DNA of 64,000 nucleotides, from contig JAQTXW010000003.1 of the NCBI GenBank assembly GCA_028688575.1, positions 1 to 64,000 of the forward strand, in the 5' to 3' direction. Numbering within the stretch: the first letter of the stretch is position 1; each line of letters opens with the position of its first letter. Both the position numbers and the translations under genes were made by a program. The notes below the pieces were generated by a model. That model did not search any database. It saw only the letters and a program-made list of their open reading frames with translations, and had not been told where the DNA came from. Of the stretch, positions 37,923 through 48,000 are shown piece after piece. This DNA is from Methylotenera sp. Lineage in GTDB: Bacteria > Pseudomonadota > Gammaproteobacteria > Burkholderiales > Methylophilaceae.

Positions 37923-39422
37923 TTACTTTTTGTTATCTAGCTTAGCTTTTAACAGAGCACCAAGGTTGGTTGTGCCAGCAGTTGCACCATCATCTGGTAG
38001 CGCTGCTGTGTCTTTTGCCTTGGCTGCTTTTTTAGGTTTAGCTTCAGATTTTTCTTCAGAAGTCGCACCTGATGGATCAGCAGATAATTGTTTAACGCCC
38101 AATGAAATGCGCTCTTTTTCAACATCAATGGCCAGGATAACAGCTTGCAGCTCGTCACCTTTTTTGAAGTTACGAATTGCTTCTTCGCCAGATTGCGTCC
38201 ATGACAAATCAGACAAGTGAACTAAACCGTCAATACCGCCTGGCAAGCCGATAAACACGCCAAAGTCAGTGATAGATTTGATTTGACCTGAAACTTTATC
38301 GCCTTTAGCGTGCGTTGCAGAGAAGTCATCCCAAGGGTTAGCCTGGCATTGTTTCATACCTAATGATAAACGACGACGTGCTTCGTCTATTTCAAGAATC
38401 ATGACTTCAACTTCATCACCTAATTGAGCGATTTTGCCTGGATGAATGTTTTTGTTTGTCCAGTCCATTTCTGAAACGTGCACCAAACCTTCGATACCTG
38501 GTTCGATTTCAACAAATGCGCCGTAGTCAGTCAAGTTAGAAACTTTACCGAACAGACGTGTGCTCACTGGGTAACGGCGAGCCAAAGCAACCCATGGGTC
38601 ATCGCCCAATTGTTTGATACCTAATGAAACACGGTTTTTCTCTTGATCGAATTTCAATACTTTAGCTTCGACTTCTTCACCTACCGTCAGCACTTCAGAT
38701 GGGTGTTTCACACGACGCCAAGCCAAGTCTGTGATGTGCAGCAAGCCATCAATGCCGCCCAAATCAACGAATGCACCGTAATCGGTGATGTTTTTAACGA
38801 TACCTTTAACCACAGCACCTTCAGCCAGCGTGCCAAGCAGTGCCTCGCGGTCAGCACCCGCGCTAACTTCCATCACTGCACGACGTGAAACAACGATGTT
38901 GTTACGTTTGCGGTCAAGTTTGATTACTTTAAGGTCACACTCTTTGTTTTCAAATGGTGTGGTGTCTTTTACTGGGCGTACATCCACCAGTGAGCCAGGC
39001 AAGAATGCCATGATGCCGTTGACAGAAACACGTAAACCGCCTTTAACTTTGCCGCTGACAAAGCCTTTAATGATACGGCCTTCGTTCATTGCGTCTTCTA
39101 AATCCAGCCATGTTTCCATGCGTTTAGCTTTTTCGCGTGAAAGTTGTGTTGAGCCAAAGCCGTCTTCAAGCTTCTCAATCGCTACTTTTACGAAGTCGCC
39201 CACTTGAACTTCAAGTTCGCCTTGAGCATTGCGGAATTCATCAGCGTTGATTACGCTTTCAGATTTAAGACCTGCATTAACGATCACGTGGTCGTTATCA
39301 ACAGAAACAACTTCAGCAGTAATCACTTCGCCAGAGCGCATTTCCTGACGAGCTAAGCTTTCTTCAAAAAGCGCAGCAAAAGATTCCATGGGTGAAGCAG
39401 TAGATTTAGAGGTAGAAGCCAT
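37923..39422 (-). CDS. rpsA: 30S ribosomal protein S1, five-domain form
   Basis: A 499-aa protein that brings mRNA to the ribosome. Five S1 (OB-fold) domains are visible, starting near [62 protein letters not shown] and [17 protein letters not shown]. After the fifth ([14 protein letters not shown]), the sixth domain expected from the roughly 557-aa E. coli protein is missing. A Lys/Ala/Glu-rich linker leads directly to the tail [17 protein letters not shown]. Domains 1-2 (ribosome docking) and 3-5 (RNA binding) are intact. It is followed by ihfB in the same operon. Confidence 0.95.
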   Translation of the reverse strand: MASTSKSTASPMESFAALFEESLARQEMRSGEVITAEVVSVDNDHVIVNAGLKSESVINADEFRNAQGELEVQVGDFVKVAIEKLEDGFGSTQLSREKAKRMETWLDLEDAMNEGRIIKGFVSGKVKGGLRVSVNGIMAFLPGSLVDVRPVKDTTPFENKECDLKVIKLDRKRNNIVVSRRAVMEVSAGADREALLGTLAEGAVVKGIVKNITDYGAFVDLGGIDGLLHITDLAWRRVKHPSEVLTVGEEVEAKVLKFDQEKNRVSLGIKQLGDDPWVALARRYPVSTRLFGKVSNLTDYGAFVEIEPGIEGLVHVSEMDWTNKNIHPGKIAQLGDEVEVMILEIDEARRRLSLGMKQCQANPWDDFSATHAKGDKVSGQIKSITDFGVFIGLPGGIDGLVHLSDLSWTQSGEEAIRNFKKGDELQAVILAIDVEKERISLGVKQLSADPSGATSEEKSEAKPKKAAKAKDTAALPDDGATAGTTNLGALLKAKLDNKK

Positions 39423-39559
39423 TAAATAAAATTACCTAAATAATCCCACCTAGCAGTGGGGTAGTTAAAAAACTGCGTATCGGTGCGATGCGCAGACCTT
39501 AAATATGAGTGTAAAAACTCAAAGATAGAATTATAACTAAAACATTGAAAAATAAAAGA

Positions 39560-40249
39560 CTATTTACACATTTTCTGCTGATAATTTAGCAAAATAAAAT
39601 CCACTGCCTCGGTAATCGTTAAATTGTCTGTTTCCAGCAGAATAGCGTCTTCTGCCATTATTAATGGCGCACTGGCTCTGCCTTTGTCCCTGGCATCACG
39701 CGTATGCAAGTCCTGCAATATGGCTTGATAGTCGGCTGGCTGGTGCTTGCCAAGCAGCTGCTGGTGGCGACGTTTGGCTCGGGTCTCAGTGGTGGCGGTG
39801 AGAAATATTTTGAGCACTGCATCAGGAAATATCACGGTGCCCATGTCGCGGCCATCTGCTAGCAAGCCAGGGGCTGTGCGAAAGCTGTGTTGTAAATCTA
39901 CTAATGCTGCCCGCAGCACTGCATGCACAGCAACACGTGAGGCACCTTTACCTATGGTTTCAGTTCTAATCTGGTCAGAAATGTCCGTGTCATTAAGGAA
40001 AACCTGGCCATGTTTAAATTGGATATGGAGTGTTTTTGCGCATGCAGCAACCGCTGTTGCATCATCCCAGTCAATGTTGTTTTGATGGGTGGCGTAAGCA
40101 ACTACGCGGTACAGTGCGCCAGAATCTAAATAATGAAAGCTTAGGGCGTCCGCCACAAGTTGTGCCACAGTTCCCTTGCCTGAAGCGGATGGGCCGTCAA
40201 TGGCAATGACAGGGACTAGGGGCTGAGGACTAGGGGCTGGGGTAATCAT
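39560..40249 (-). CDS. cmk: Cytidylate kinase
   Basis: A 229-aa kinase that phosphorylates CMP/dCMP. The P-loop is [17 protein letters not shown]; further conserved blocks are [28 protein letters not shown] and [14 protein letters not shown]. Its start overlaps the aroA stop by 4 bp (ATGA), so the two are translationally coupled, as in many proteobacteria. The first 14 residues ([14 protein letters not shown]) are a proline-rich extension encoded by a short tandem DNA repeat. Confidence 0.96.
   Translation of the reverse strand: MITPAPSPQPLVPVIAIDGPSASGKGTVAQLVADALSFHYLDSGALYRVVAYATHQNNIDWDDATAVAACAKTLHIQFKHGQVFLNDTDISDQIRTETIGKGASRVAVHAVLRAALVDLQHSFRTAPGLLADGRDMGTVIFPDAVLKIFLTATTETRAKRRHQQLLGKHQPADYQAILQDLHTRDARDKGRASAPLIMAEDAILLETDNLTITEAVDFILLNYQQKMCK
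40213..40239. repeat. Tandem 13-bp direct repeat inside the 5' end of cmk
   Basis: GGACTAGGGGCTG occurs at 40213-40225 and again at 40227-40239, a 14-bp period. It encodes part of the Pro/Ser/Gln-rich N-terminal extension of Cmk on the minus strand. The 14-bp period is not a multiple of three, so loss of one copy would shift the frame or require a downstream start. Confidence 0.7.
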
Positions 40250-41586
40250 GCTTTGGCGATTTTTTTAAATTCTTCAAAATAATTAGGGAAAGTCTTATTT
40301 ACACAATCAGGGTCGTTAATCGTGATTGGTACGCCACCCAAACTCACTAGTGAAAAACACATTGCCATGCGGTGGTCGTCATAGGTGTCAATCACGGCAT
40401 GGGATGTCAGTTGCTCAGGTGGTGTAATGGTGATGTAATCCGCACCTTCAATCACAGTAGCCCCCACTTTGCGCAGTTCGGTTGCCATGGCTGCAATGCG
40501 GTCTGTTTCTTTCACGCGCCAGCTGGCGATGTTGCGCAGGCTCGTTGTGCCATCAGCAAAGAGCGCCAGCACGGCCAATGTCATGGCGGCATCTGGGATA
40601 TGGTTGCAGTCCAGATCAAAGCCTTTGATTTTTTGTTTAGCTTTAATCGCCGTGATGGAGTCTAATTTGCTCGATAATTGTGAGTTAAAATCACCATATT
40701 GAATATCAGCACCCAGTTCTTTTAGTTCGTTAGCGAATTTAACATCACCTTGGATGCTATTTTCCCCAATGCCAATTACGGTGACGCCATTTTCACCAGC
40801 AATGGCTCCCGCAGCCAAGAAATAAGATGCACTTGATGCATCGCCTTCTACGGCAATCATTCTGATATTTTTATAGAGATTGTTTGCAGAAATTTGAAAT
40901 TTACTCCACCCATCACGCTGAACGTTTACCCCAAACCTTTGCATAAGGTTCAATGTAATTTCAATATAAGGTTTTGAGATCAGTTCACCCACCACTTCAA
41001 TGGTGGCATTTTGTTTTGTAAGCGGCAAGGCCATTAGCAGTGCAGTTAAGAACTGACTAGAAACATCACCACGAATTTTAATGGGCTGACTGCAATCCAG
41101 CTTGGCTGGCGATATTTTTAATGGAGGAAAGCCTTCGTTTTTCAGATATTCGATTTGGGCACCAGCCTGACGCAAAGCATCGACTAAATCACCAATCGGG
41201 CGTTCATGCATGCGCGGTACGCCATGCAAATAATAGTGACCATCTGAAAAAGCCAGTGCTGCGGTAAGCGGCCTGAAGGCAGTGCCTGCATTACCTAAAA
41301 ACAAATCAACTGGTTTTTGAACTGTGCCTTTGTTAGGAAAGTTGCCGTTTATGCCTTGTACTTTCCAGTTGAGCGAATCGTTTGGGTTTTGTTCTAAAGC
41401 CACGCCTAAATTCGCAAGTGCTTCAAGCATACGGTCTGTGTCATCAGACTTGAGTAAATCTAAAATTTCTGTTTCGCCGTTTGAAAGCGCGGCTAGCAAT
41501 AAAGTGCGATTAGAAATACTTTTTGAGCCTGGTAATTTAATGATGCCTTGCGCGCGGCTGTAAGCGGGTAAATGTAGTTGTTCCAT
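40246..41586 (-). CDS. aroA: 3-phosphoshikimate 1-carboxyvinyltransferase (EPSP synthase)
   Basis: The protein is 446 aa from the ATG giving [14 protein letters not shown], which lies 13 bp after the tyrA stop; the ORF-track start 17 codons earlier is inside tyrA. It makes EPSP in the shikimate pathway. Conserved motifs are [51 protein letters not shown] and [14 protein letters not shown]. The [12 protein letters not shown] loop is the class I type. It is slightly longer than the 427-aa E. coli enzyme. It belongs to a tyrA-aroA-cmk-rpsA run and overlaps cmk. Confidence 0.97.
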   Translation of the reverse strand: MEQLHLPAYSRAQGIIKLPGSKSISNRTLLLAALSNGETEILDLLKSDDTDRMLEALANLGVALEQNPNDSLNWKVQGINGNFPNKGTVQKPVDLFLGNAGTAFRPLTAALAFSDGHYYLHGVPRMHERPIGDLVDALRQAGAQIEYLKNEGFPPLKISPAKLDCSQPIKIRGDVSSQFLTALLMALPLTKQNATIEVVGELISKPYIEITLNLMQRFGVNVQRDGWSKFQISANNLYKNIRMIAVEGDASSASYFLAAGAIAGENGVTVIGIGENSIQGDVKFANELKELGADIQYGDFNSQLSSKLDSITAIKAKQKIKGFDLDCNHIPDAAMTLAVLALFADGTTSLRNIASWRVKETDRIAAMATELRKVGATVIEGADYITITPPEQLTSHAVIDTYDDHRMAMCFSLVSLGGVPITINDPDCVNKTFPNYFEEFKKIAKA

Positions 41587-41599
41587 TTTTTCTATTTCA

Positions 41600-42505
41600 T
41601 TATTGTTGGTTTCTTGCCCAAGCGTTACGGGCAGCACTGGCGCGCTCGAATAATGCTTGTAAGTTTGCGCCGTCGTTACTTTCTAATAAGCTTTTAACTT
41701 GGGATAATGCAGCTTCAAATGCGGTAATCTCGTTAAGCAAAGCGGTACGGTTGGCCAGGCTGATGTCACGCCACATTTCAGGGTGGCTGCCAGCGATACG
41801 CGTAAAATCTCTAAAGCCACTCGCGGCAAAACCAAATAACTGCTGCGCGTTTGCGCGGGATGCAATCTCATCGACCAGTGCAAATGCGAGCAGGTGGGGT
41901 AAATGGCTCACGGCAGCAAAGATGCCGTCATGCGTTTGTGCTGACATTTCACTCACTCTGGCGCCGCAGGTTTCCCAAAATGAACGTATCAGATTGACGG
42001 CTTCTGGGTTTGTGTCGGATGTGGGCGTTAACACGACATTTTTATTGAGATATAAGTCAGGCATTGCTGCCGCTACTCCGCTTTTTTCAGCGCCAGCAAT
42101 CGGGTGACCACCCACAAACTGACTACATTGCTCTGCCAAAATCGTGTTAGCGCAGTTTAATACATCACCTTTAGTACTGCCGGCATCGGTAATGACTGTG
42201 GTATTGTTTAAATGCGGTTTAATTGCATTCAGAATAGCGGGGGTTTGGGCAACAGGAGCAGCGATGAGCACAATATCAGCATTGCTTAAAGCCTCGGCTA
42301 TGTCACTGGTAGCATGGTCAATGACGCCTAGGACTAGGGCGTTTTGCAGGCTGGAGGCAGAGCGTCCAACGCCAACAATCTGCGCAGAACAGCCTGCTTT
42401 TTTTAAAGCAAGTGCCACCGAGCCGCCAATGAGGCCCACCCCGAAAATAACAATTTTTTTCAATTGAACAGTGACTTGAAGTAACGTGAGCGTGAATTGT
42501 AACAT
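41600..42505 (-). CDS. tyrA: Prephenate dehydrogenase
   Basis: A 301-aa oxidoreductase for tyrosine synthesis. The Rossmann motif [17 protein letters not shown] is near the start. Downstream motifs are [25 protein letters not shown] (catalytic His region) and [15 protein letters not shown], all typical of the monofunctional TyrA family. There is no chorismate mutase domain. The first roughly 15 residues before the Rossmann fold are uncertain; a slightly later non-ATG start is possible. It is the first gene of the tyrA-aroA-cmk unit in the window and is divergent from the PstS-like gene. Confidence 0.95.
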   Translation of the reverse strand: MLQFTLTLLQVTVQLKKIVIFGVGLIGGSVALALKKAGCSAQIVGVGRSASSLQNALVLGVIDHATSDIAEALSNADIVLIAAPVAQTPAILNAIKPHLNNTTVITDAGSTKGDVLNCANTILAEQCSQFVGGHPIAGAEKSGVAAAMPDLYLNKNVVLTPTSDTNPEAVNLIRSFWETCGARVSEMSAQTHDGIFAAVSHLPHLLAFALVDEIASRANAQQLFGFAASGFRDFTRIAGSHPEMWRDISLANRTALLNEITAFEAALSQVKSLLESNDGANLQALFERASAARNAWARNQQ

Positions 42506-42642
42506 TGTTGTTATTTGACAGATAAAACCTTGTCATTTTTTATACAAAGTAGTTGCAGTCAATAAAGATATAGTGCTATGTTTTAATCTAGCTTAACAAT
42601 TTGACTTTTAAGGGAAATCAGGCTGCGCGTTTAACAATAAAA

Positions 42643-43101
42643 ATGAAAATTTGGCAGATACTTATTTTTGTAGGTGTGGCCGCTTTAGCATGTTCTAACC
42701 TTCATGTTGCGGAGGCCGCCGGTGTGGGTGATTCGCCTGCACGCATGGTGGCTGTGACCGCGTCGTCCTATAATCCAGGTGAAGTTAGCCTGAATACGCT
42801 GCGTGCTATTTTTGTAATGCGCTACGCCAAATGGCCTGATGGCACCCCAGTTAAAGTTTTTGTCTACGCAGACAATGTGCCTGCGCATGAAGTATTCACT
42901 AAAGAAGTCCTTAAGTTTTTTCCACGTCAATTGCGCCAAGCCTGGGATAGGCAAGTGTTCGCAGGGCTTGGGCAATATCCAGAACAAGTCGCATCAGTTC
43001 AAGAAATGTTAGCAAAAGTCAGTGCCACGCCAGGCAGTGTTGGCTATCTATCGTTGCAAGAGGTAAATCAAGATGTTCGCATCCTTCAAATTCAGCCATA
43101 G
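42643..43101 (+). CDS. PstS-like periplasmic solute-binding domain protein
   Basis: The protein is 152 aa from the ATG giving MKIWQILIFVG; the longer ORF-track version starts at a TTG. A signal peptide ends near VAEAAG. The mature part (VAVTASSYNPGEVSLNTLRAIF, then WPDGTPVKVFV, and PGSVGYLSLQEV) has the pattern of the short PstS-like phosphate-binding superfamily, truncated relative to true PstS at over 300 aa. No ABC permease genes are nearby, so it is unlikely to serve import. Its end overlaps the outer-membrane protein gene by 29 bp, implying a coupled operon with a sensory role. Confidence 0.82.
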   Translation: MKIWQILIFVGVAALACSNLHVAEAAGVGDSPARMVAVTASSYNPGEVSLNTLRAIFVMRYAKWPDGTPVKVFVYADNVPAHEVFTKEVLKFFPRQLRQAWDRQVFAGLGQYPEQVASVQEMLAKVSATPGSVGYLSLQEVNQDVRILQIQP

Positions 43102-44290
43102 GGCTAGCCAACGCAAGTGGGTTTATTTTTTGCTAAGCCTGCTGCTTTGGCTGCCAGGAGCTGCTGGGGCGATTAGTCTGCTCGATGGCAATCTGCAGGT
43201 GCACGGCTTTGTTTCGCAGGGCATGGTCAATACAACAGGTAATAATTTCTTGGGAGATTCAGAGGATAGTATCAGTTACGACTTTAGAGAAATTGCGCTT
43301 AACGCCTCTTATTTGGTGCGTCCAGAATTGCAGTTCTCAGCACAAGTGATGTCACACCGCGCTGGAGAAAGTGATAACGGTGACCCCGACATTGACTATG
43401 CCTTTGTAGACTGGACAGCATTTACTGGAAATTGGGGCAGGGCTGGTATTCGTCTTGGGCGTGTTAAAAACGTATTTGGTCTATATAACACCACGCGTGA
43501 CGTGCCATTTACCAGACCTGGGATCATGCTGCCGCAATCTATTTATTTTGAGCGCACACGTAAACTCTCACTGTCATCCGATGGTGTTAATTTGTATGCG
43601 GATAAAAGCACGAACGTAGGCACCTTCAGTGTTCAGGCGGTGCTGGGAACCCCAGGCCTCGATAAATCGTCAGAGGCGGCGATTATCCCCAACACCAAAG
43701 GGCGTTTTGAAACTGATTTTACCCAGTTATATCAGCTGAAATATGAGAGCCCTACAGGGCAGTATGTGTTTGCGCTGACGCACGTGAATCTAGGTGTCAG
43801 TTACAAGCGGGCGGCTAATGACGCATTGCAATCAGGCAGCTTTCATTTTGACCCCACCATGCTTTCAGCCCAATACAATGCTGAAAACTGGAGTTTAACC
43901 AGTGAGTATGCACGTCGCAGTGTAAGGTTGCGCGGGTTTGGTTCAATTCCCAATGTGGGGCAGGTGGGCGAAAGTTACTATGTGCAGGGGACTTATCGCG
44001 TGATGCCCGATTGGGAGCTCATGTTGCGTTATGATGTGGCTTACAGTAACCGCGATGACCGTAATGGCCGTGGTTTTGCGAAAACGACGGGTAGGCCAGG
44101 GTTTACTCAGTACACCAAGGATTGGACCCTGGGCTTGCGTTACGATGTTACACCTGAATTTATGTTGCGGGCCGAGTACCACGCAATAGAGGGGACTTCA
44201 ATTCTACCGCCGCTGGATAATACGGCAGGCGTTGGCGCATTGGAAAAGCGCTGGGATATGTTAATGCTGCTTGGTTCTTATCGTTTTTAA
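43073..44290 (+). CDS. Outer-membrane beta-barrel (porin-like) protein
   Basis: A 405-aa protein with a signal peptide (WVYFLLSLLLWLPGAAGA) and then alternating beta-strand sequence through to a terminal aromatic residue (LMLLGSYRF), typical of outer-membrane barrels. The periplasmic start region is LLDGNLQVHGFVSQGMVNTT. Blocks such as WGRAGIRLGRVKNVFGLYN and ELMLRYDVAYSNRDDRNGR support a porin-like fold. An AAGAGGT ribosome-binding site lies 8 nt before the ATG, inside the preceding gene. Substrate is unknown. It is the middle gene of the PstS-like / barrel / GGDEF-EAL operon. Confidence 0.82.
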   Translation: MFASFKFSHRASQRKWVYFLLSLLLWLPGAAGAISLLDGNLQVHGFVSQGMVNTTGNNFLGDSEDSISYDFREIALNASYLVRPELQFSAQVMSHRAGESDNGDPDIDYAFVDWTAFTGNWGRAGIRLGRVKNVFGLYNTTRDVPFTRPGIMLPQSIYFERTRKLSLSSDGVNLYADKSTNVGTFSVQAVLGTPGLDKSSEAAIIPNTKGRFETDFTQLYQLKYESPTGQYVFALTHVNLGVSYKRAANDALQSGSFHFDPTMLSAQYNAENWSLTSEYARRSVRLRGFGSIPNVGQVGESYYVQGTYRVMPDWELMLRYDVAYSNRDDRNGRGFAKTTGRPGFTQYTKDWTLGLRYDVTPEFMLRAEYHAIEGTSILPPLDNTAGVGALEKRWDMLMLLGSYRF

Positions 44291-44306
44291 TCGCTAATTC
44301 ATCCAT

Positions 44307-47147
44307 ATGCCGCCATTTAAACTTACTCCTGACCGTTATTTAAGTCTCAAATGGAAGATTATGTCGTTGTTGGGGTTGATTCTTTTAACTCTGATGACTA
44401 TTTTGATTAGCTGGGCTTATGTTAATCAAATCAACCGCTTTGAACTGGAGCGGGATCAAATTAACCAGCGCTATCTGGCTCAATTGCAGGCCATGCTGGG
44501 TGAATTTTCGATTAAAATCAATCAAGTATCCTCTTTAGTTGCAACCATCGCAAGTGCTGATGAGCAAGCTGTGGATCAAGTGGAGCAGCACTCATGGCAG
44601 CGCACTAAAGATCGCGTGGATGTAGCATGGGTCGCGCTACAGGTAGATTATGGCCTGGAGTCCATGCGTATTTATGATCAACATAATCGTGTCATCGCTT
44701 TGTGGAATGACTCACAGCCCGCAAGCGCGCATGAGTTAACCTGGGTGCAGGAGTCCATTCGTCAGGAAGTGAGCTACTCATGGATAGACTGCCTTTATGT
44801 TTGTCAGCAATATTCTGTTGCGCCTATTCTGGCTTCTGGTCAAGTGGTCGGCGCCGTGGTGGTTTCTGCCAACATGGCGGATTTGATTTTGTCTTTTAAT
44901 CGCCTCACAGGCGCAGACTTGGGGTTTTTGCTCGACAATGTGAGGAGTAACGATACGTATGCATTGCCTCACTTAGGCATGCGGGTGGCAGGGTTATCTA
45001 ACGAGCAAATTAACCTGCCGTTATTAAAGCGTTTAACTGAGATTCCTAGTCAGCATGCGCAAAAGCTGTGGTTGCGTCAAAATCACGATAACGCGTCGCA
45101 TGAGCTGGCATTTACACCGATAAAAGATGCAAAAGGGCAGTTGTTATCGGTGGCGGTTGTATTTGATGACGTCAGTGAGTCAGTAGCGTTGATTCGTAAA
45201 GAGGCGATTGGGCGCTTGAATATCGGTCTTTTAGGTTCATTTTTAGTGATGCTGACCACTTATCTTTTATTAAATACACCGTTGCGGCGGGTCACCAAGG
45301 CGGTTTTGGCGATTCCGTTTATCGGGCAACGGGACTTTGATTCAGCACGGCGGCATATTGATTTACGCAAGAACCCAATACTTCGGGATGAGGTTGATAA
45401 GCTGGTAGAAGCAGCCTTGCAGTTGACCAACCGCCTGCAATGTCTCGAGCAGGATGCGAGCCGGCATCAAGCTGAAATTATGGCAATGCTGCATCGCATT
45501 TCACTGGCGAATGATTTTTCTGAGCGCATTTTGGATACCGCACAGGTGGTGATTATTACCCAGGATATGGATGGACATTTGCACAGCATTAATCACTATG
45601 GCGAACAGTTGCTGGGCTGGAGTAAAGATCACTTACAAGGCAAACTGTTGATGCAGTTATCCAAGCGGCCCGATGACGATAAGAAACTACTGGAAATTTA
45701 CCAGCAGATTATCTTAAATCAATTAGCGCACTATTATCATGAATCGACCATGATATGTCACGATGGCGTAGAGCGCGAAATTGCTTGGCATCATTCAAGA
45801 ATGGATGGTGAGGTTGTGCAGATATTGTCTGTTGGCGTTGATATTACGCTACGTAAGCGCAGTGAAGAAAAAAGCCTGTATCTAGCCGAACATGACCAGC
45901 TTACAGGGCTGATTAATCGCCAGCGTTTTGTACGCGATGTAGACGAGGTGTTGTCTAACACTGAGAATTTATCTAGGCATGATGTTTTGCTATATCTGGA
46001 CTTGGATGGTTTTAAATATATCAATGATATTTCAGGACATAACGCAGGTGATATCGTGCTACGCATGGTGGCTGAACTAATGACCAAAATATGCGGTGAG
46101 AAGGGGATTATTGCCAGGTTAGGTGGTGACGAGCTCGGTGCATTTTTATATGACTGCGATACTGCTGAGGCGATTCAGGTTGCAGAGCGCATAAATGCGG
46201 CTTTGGCCGAAATTAATTACCCGGGTTTGGTGGGTAATCATCATGTATCTGGCAGCATAGGAATTGTGGCTGTTTCTGTGGCTAACCGTGACGTAAGGCA
46301 TTTGCTCGCCAATGCGGATATTGCGATGAATCAGGCGAAATCTATCGGAAAATCACGTTGGCATGTATTCTCTGAAGGTGAGCATCTGCAGGAGAAATTA
46401 GAGCACTTCGTGCTTTGGGAGGACCGTATTAAACTCGCACTGCGTGATCATAAATTTGTGATGCAGTATCAGCCGATATTGGATATCCACACCAATAAGA
46501 TTAGCCATTATGAGGCACTGGTGCGTATGCTGGATGACGATGGGGAGATGATTCCGCCGATTGAGTTTATTGAAGTAGCAGAAAAAACAGGCTTAATCCG
46601 TCAGCTGGATCACAATGTAGTTGAGATGGTCCTGACGCATTGGGTCGCCTTGCAGTCGGAGGGTAAGCACCACAAGGTTGCCATCAATTTGTCTGGGCTG
46701 AGTATGAATGATCAGGATTTATTGCTTTGGTTACAGGCGTTCTTTTCGCAGCATCCTGAACTGGCATCGCAAGTGATATTTGAAATCACCGAAACCGCCG
46801 CCGTGGCAGATTTTGCATTGGCGCGTGCGTTTATTGAAGATGTACGTGCCATGGGGTGCGCTTTTTCATTGGATGATTTTGGTGTGGGCTTTTCATCTTT
46901 CTATTACCTTAAAAATCTGCCTGTTGATTACGTCAAAATTGATGGTTCGTTTATTCGCAATCTGGCAGATAGTCCTGATGATCAGGTGTTTGTACGCGCC
47001 CTTGCAGAAGTGGCCAGGGGTTTTGGCAAACGCACGGTGGCAGAATTTGTAGGGGATGAGCGGAGCTTAGGTTTTCTGCGTAGCTATGGCGTGGATTATG
47101 CGCAAGGCTATTATGTAGGTAAGCCTGCCAATGAAGTGATTAATTGA
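44307..47147 (+). CDS. Membrane sensor with PAS, GGDEF and EAL domains
   Basis: A 946-aa protein. A transmembrane helix at about residues 17-37 (MSLLGLILLTLMTILISWA) and another near 305-325 bracket a periplasmic region of roughly 265 residues, probably a CACHE-type ligand domain. A HAMP-like linker and a PAS domain (about 405-520) follow. The GGDEF motif is the variant ARLGGDELG (Phe to Leu) and has no RxxD inhibition site. The EAL domain is complete: HYEALVRM, INLSGLS, FEITETAA, DDFGVG, YVKIDGSF and VAEFVGDE. Net phosphodiesterase activity seems more likely than synthesis. It starts 16 bp after the barrel gene. Confidence 0.92.
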   Translation: MPPFKLTPDRYLSLKWKIMSLLGLILLTLMTILISWAYVNQINRFELERDQINQRYLAQLQAMLGEFSIKINQVSSLVATIASADEQAVDQVEQHSWQRTKDRVDVAWVALQVDYGLESMRIYDQHNRVIALWNDSQPASAHELTWVQESIRQEVSYSWIDCLYVCQQYSVAPILASGQVVGAVVVSANMADLILSFNRLTGADLGFLLDNVRSNDTYALPHLGMRVAGLSNEQINLPLLKRLTEIPSQHAQKLWLRQNHDNASHELAFTPIKDAKGQLLSVAVVFDDVSESVALIRKEAIGRLNIGLLGSFLVMLTTYLLLNTPLRRVTKAVLAIPFIGQRDFDSARRHIDLRKNPILRDEVDKLVEAALQLTNRLQCLEQDASRHQAEIMAMLHRISLANDFSERILDTAQVVIITQDMDGHLHSINHYGEQLLGWSKDHLQGKLLMQLSKRPDDDKKLLEIYQQIILNQLAHYYHESTMICHDGVEREIAWHHSRMDGEVVQILSVGVDITLRKRSEEKSLYLAEHDQLTGLINRQRFVRDVDEVLSNTENLSRHDVLLYLDLDGFKYINDISGHNAGDIVLRMVAELMTKICGEKGIIARLGGDELGAFLYDCDTAEAIQVAERINAALAEINYPGLVGNHHVSGSIGIVAVSVANRDVRHLLANADIAMNQAKSIGKSRWHVFSEGEHLQEKLEHFVLWEDRIKLALRDHKFVMQYQPILDIHTNKISHYEALVRMLDDDGEMIPPIEFIEVAEKTGLIRQLDHNVVEMVLTHWVALQSEGKHHKVAINLSGLSMNDQDLLLWLQAFFSQHPELASQVIFEITETAAVADFALARAFIEDVRAMGCAFSLDDFGVGFSSFYYLKNLPVDYVKIDGSFIRNLADSPDDQVFVRALAEVARGFGKRTVAEFVGDERSLGFLRSYGVDYAQGYYVGKPANEVIN

Positions 47148-47179
47148 TGGTGATTTTCAACTGGTAGGTGAAATCACCA
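47148..47179. terminator. Hairpin between convergent GGDEF-EAL gene and bpt
   Basis: TGGTGATTT and AAATCACCA form a perfect 9-bp stem with a 14-nt loop directly at the end of the GGDEF-EAL gene and 7 bp before the bpt stop. No clear U-tract follows on either strand, so a terminator role is tentative. Confidence 0.35.
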
Positions 47180-47185
47180 GACCTG

Positions 47186-47920
47186 TTATTTAATCCAATC
47201 ATGACCTATAAACTGTTCTAGTGGCTGGTAGTTTTGCTTATAGGCCATTTTTTTACTGTGTTCTATCCAGTAGCCTAAATAGACATAGGGCAATTTCAGA
47301 CTTTTGGCCCACTCGGTTTGCCATAGCACGTTATAGGTGCCGTAACTTGCTTTTTTGTCTGAGGTATCATAAAAAGTATAGACTGCCGAAATCCCATCCT
47401 GCACGATATCGATGACGCTCACCATCTTGAGGGTGTCATTTTCTTTAAATTCCACCATCACGCTCTCTACATTGCTTTGGCACAGAAAACTTTGATATTG
47501 TTCCACTGCATCTGCCTGCTCCTTGGGCTCTGTTTCGTTAAGGGTTTCATCATGGCGATTTTTTTGATAAGCGGCATACATCGTATAATGCGCTTCATAA
47601 AACCCTACAGGGATGATATTGGCGGTGAGGTTTTGGTGTTGCCTGAAAGCGCGTTTCTGACTGCGGCTGTGAAGAAAGTCGTTGACGACAATCCTTACAG
47701 GAATGCATGCCTTGCATGATTCACAATGTGGTCGATAGGCAAACTTTCCACTACGCCTGAAGCCTTGCTGTATCAGATGGCTATAGACATCTGCGTTAAT
47801 GAGGTGCTGGGGCGTGGCAATCAGGCTTTGTGCAAGCTGATGTGGCAAATAGCCGCAGTGGTAAGTTGTGGTGACATAAAATTGCAGTTTTTGCAACGCG
47901 CTGTCATTGGGTAAACTCAT
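47186..47920 (-). CDS. bpt: Aspartate/glutamate leucyltransferase (Bpt, ATE1-like)
   Basis: A 244-aa aminoacyl-tRNA-protein transferase that adds Leu to proteins starting with Asp or Glu, marking them for ClpS/ClpAP. The N-terminal FAYRPHCESCKACIPVRI block (CxxC-type cysteines) and the C-terminal YLGYWIEHSKKMAYKQNYQP block are diagnostic of the ATE_N/ATE_C family. The length is standard for bacterial Bpt. It is followed upstream on the same strand by aat with an 80-bp gap, so the two transferases probably share a transcript. Confidence 0.95.
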   Translation of the reverse strand: MSLPNDSALQKLQFYVTTTYHCGYLPHQLAQSLIATPQHLINADVYSHLIQQGFRRSGKFAYRPHCESCKACIPVRIVVNDFLHSRSQKRAFRQHQNLTANIIPVGFYEAHYTMYAAYQKNRHDETLNETEPKEQADAVEQYQSFLCQSNVESVMVEFKENDTLKMVSVIDIVQDGISAVYTFYDTSDKKASYGTYNVLWQTEWAKSLKLPYVYLGYWIEHSKKMAYKQNYQPLEQFIGHDWIK

Positions 47921-48000
47921 AATGGAAGTATAAACGCAAACTGGTTTTGTGCGCTACTGATGGCGATTGTTAGGCTGTGATTGTGACAGTTTTTTGAGTA

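Noticed and set aside
42515-42546. TTGACA followed by TATACA as a promoter for the PstS-like operon
   Set aside because: The spacer to TATACA is 20 bp and the better-spaced alternative matches only half the -10 consensus, so it is not listed as a feature.
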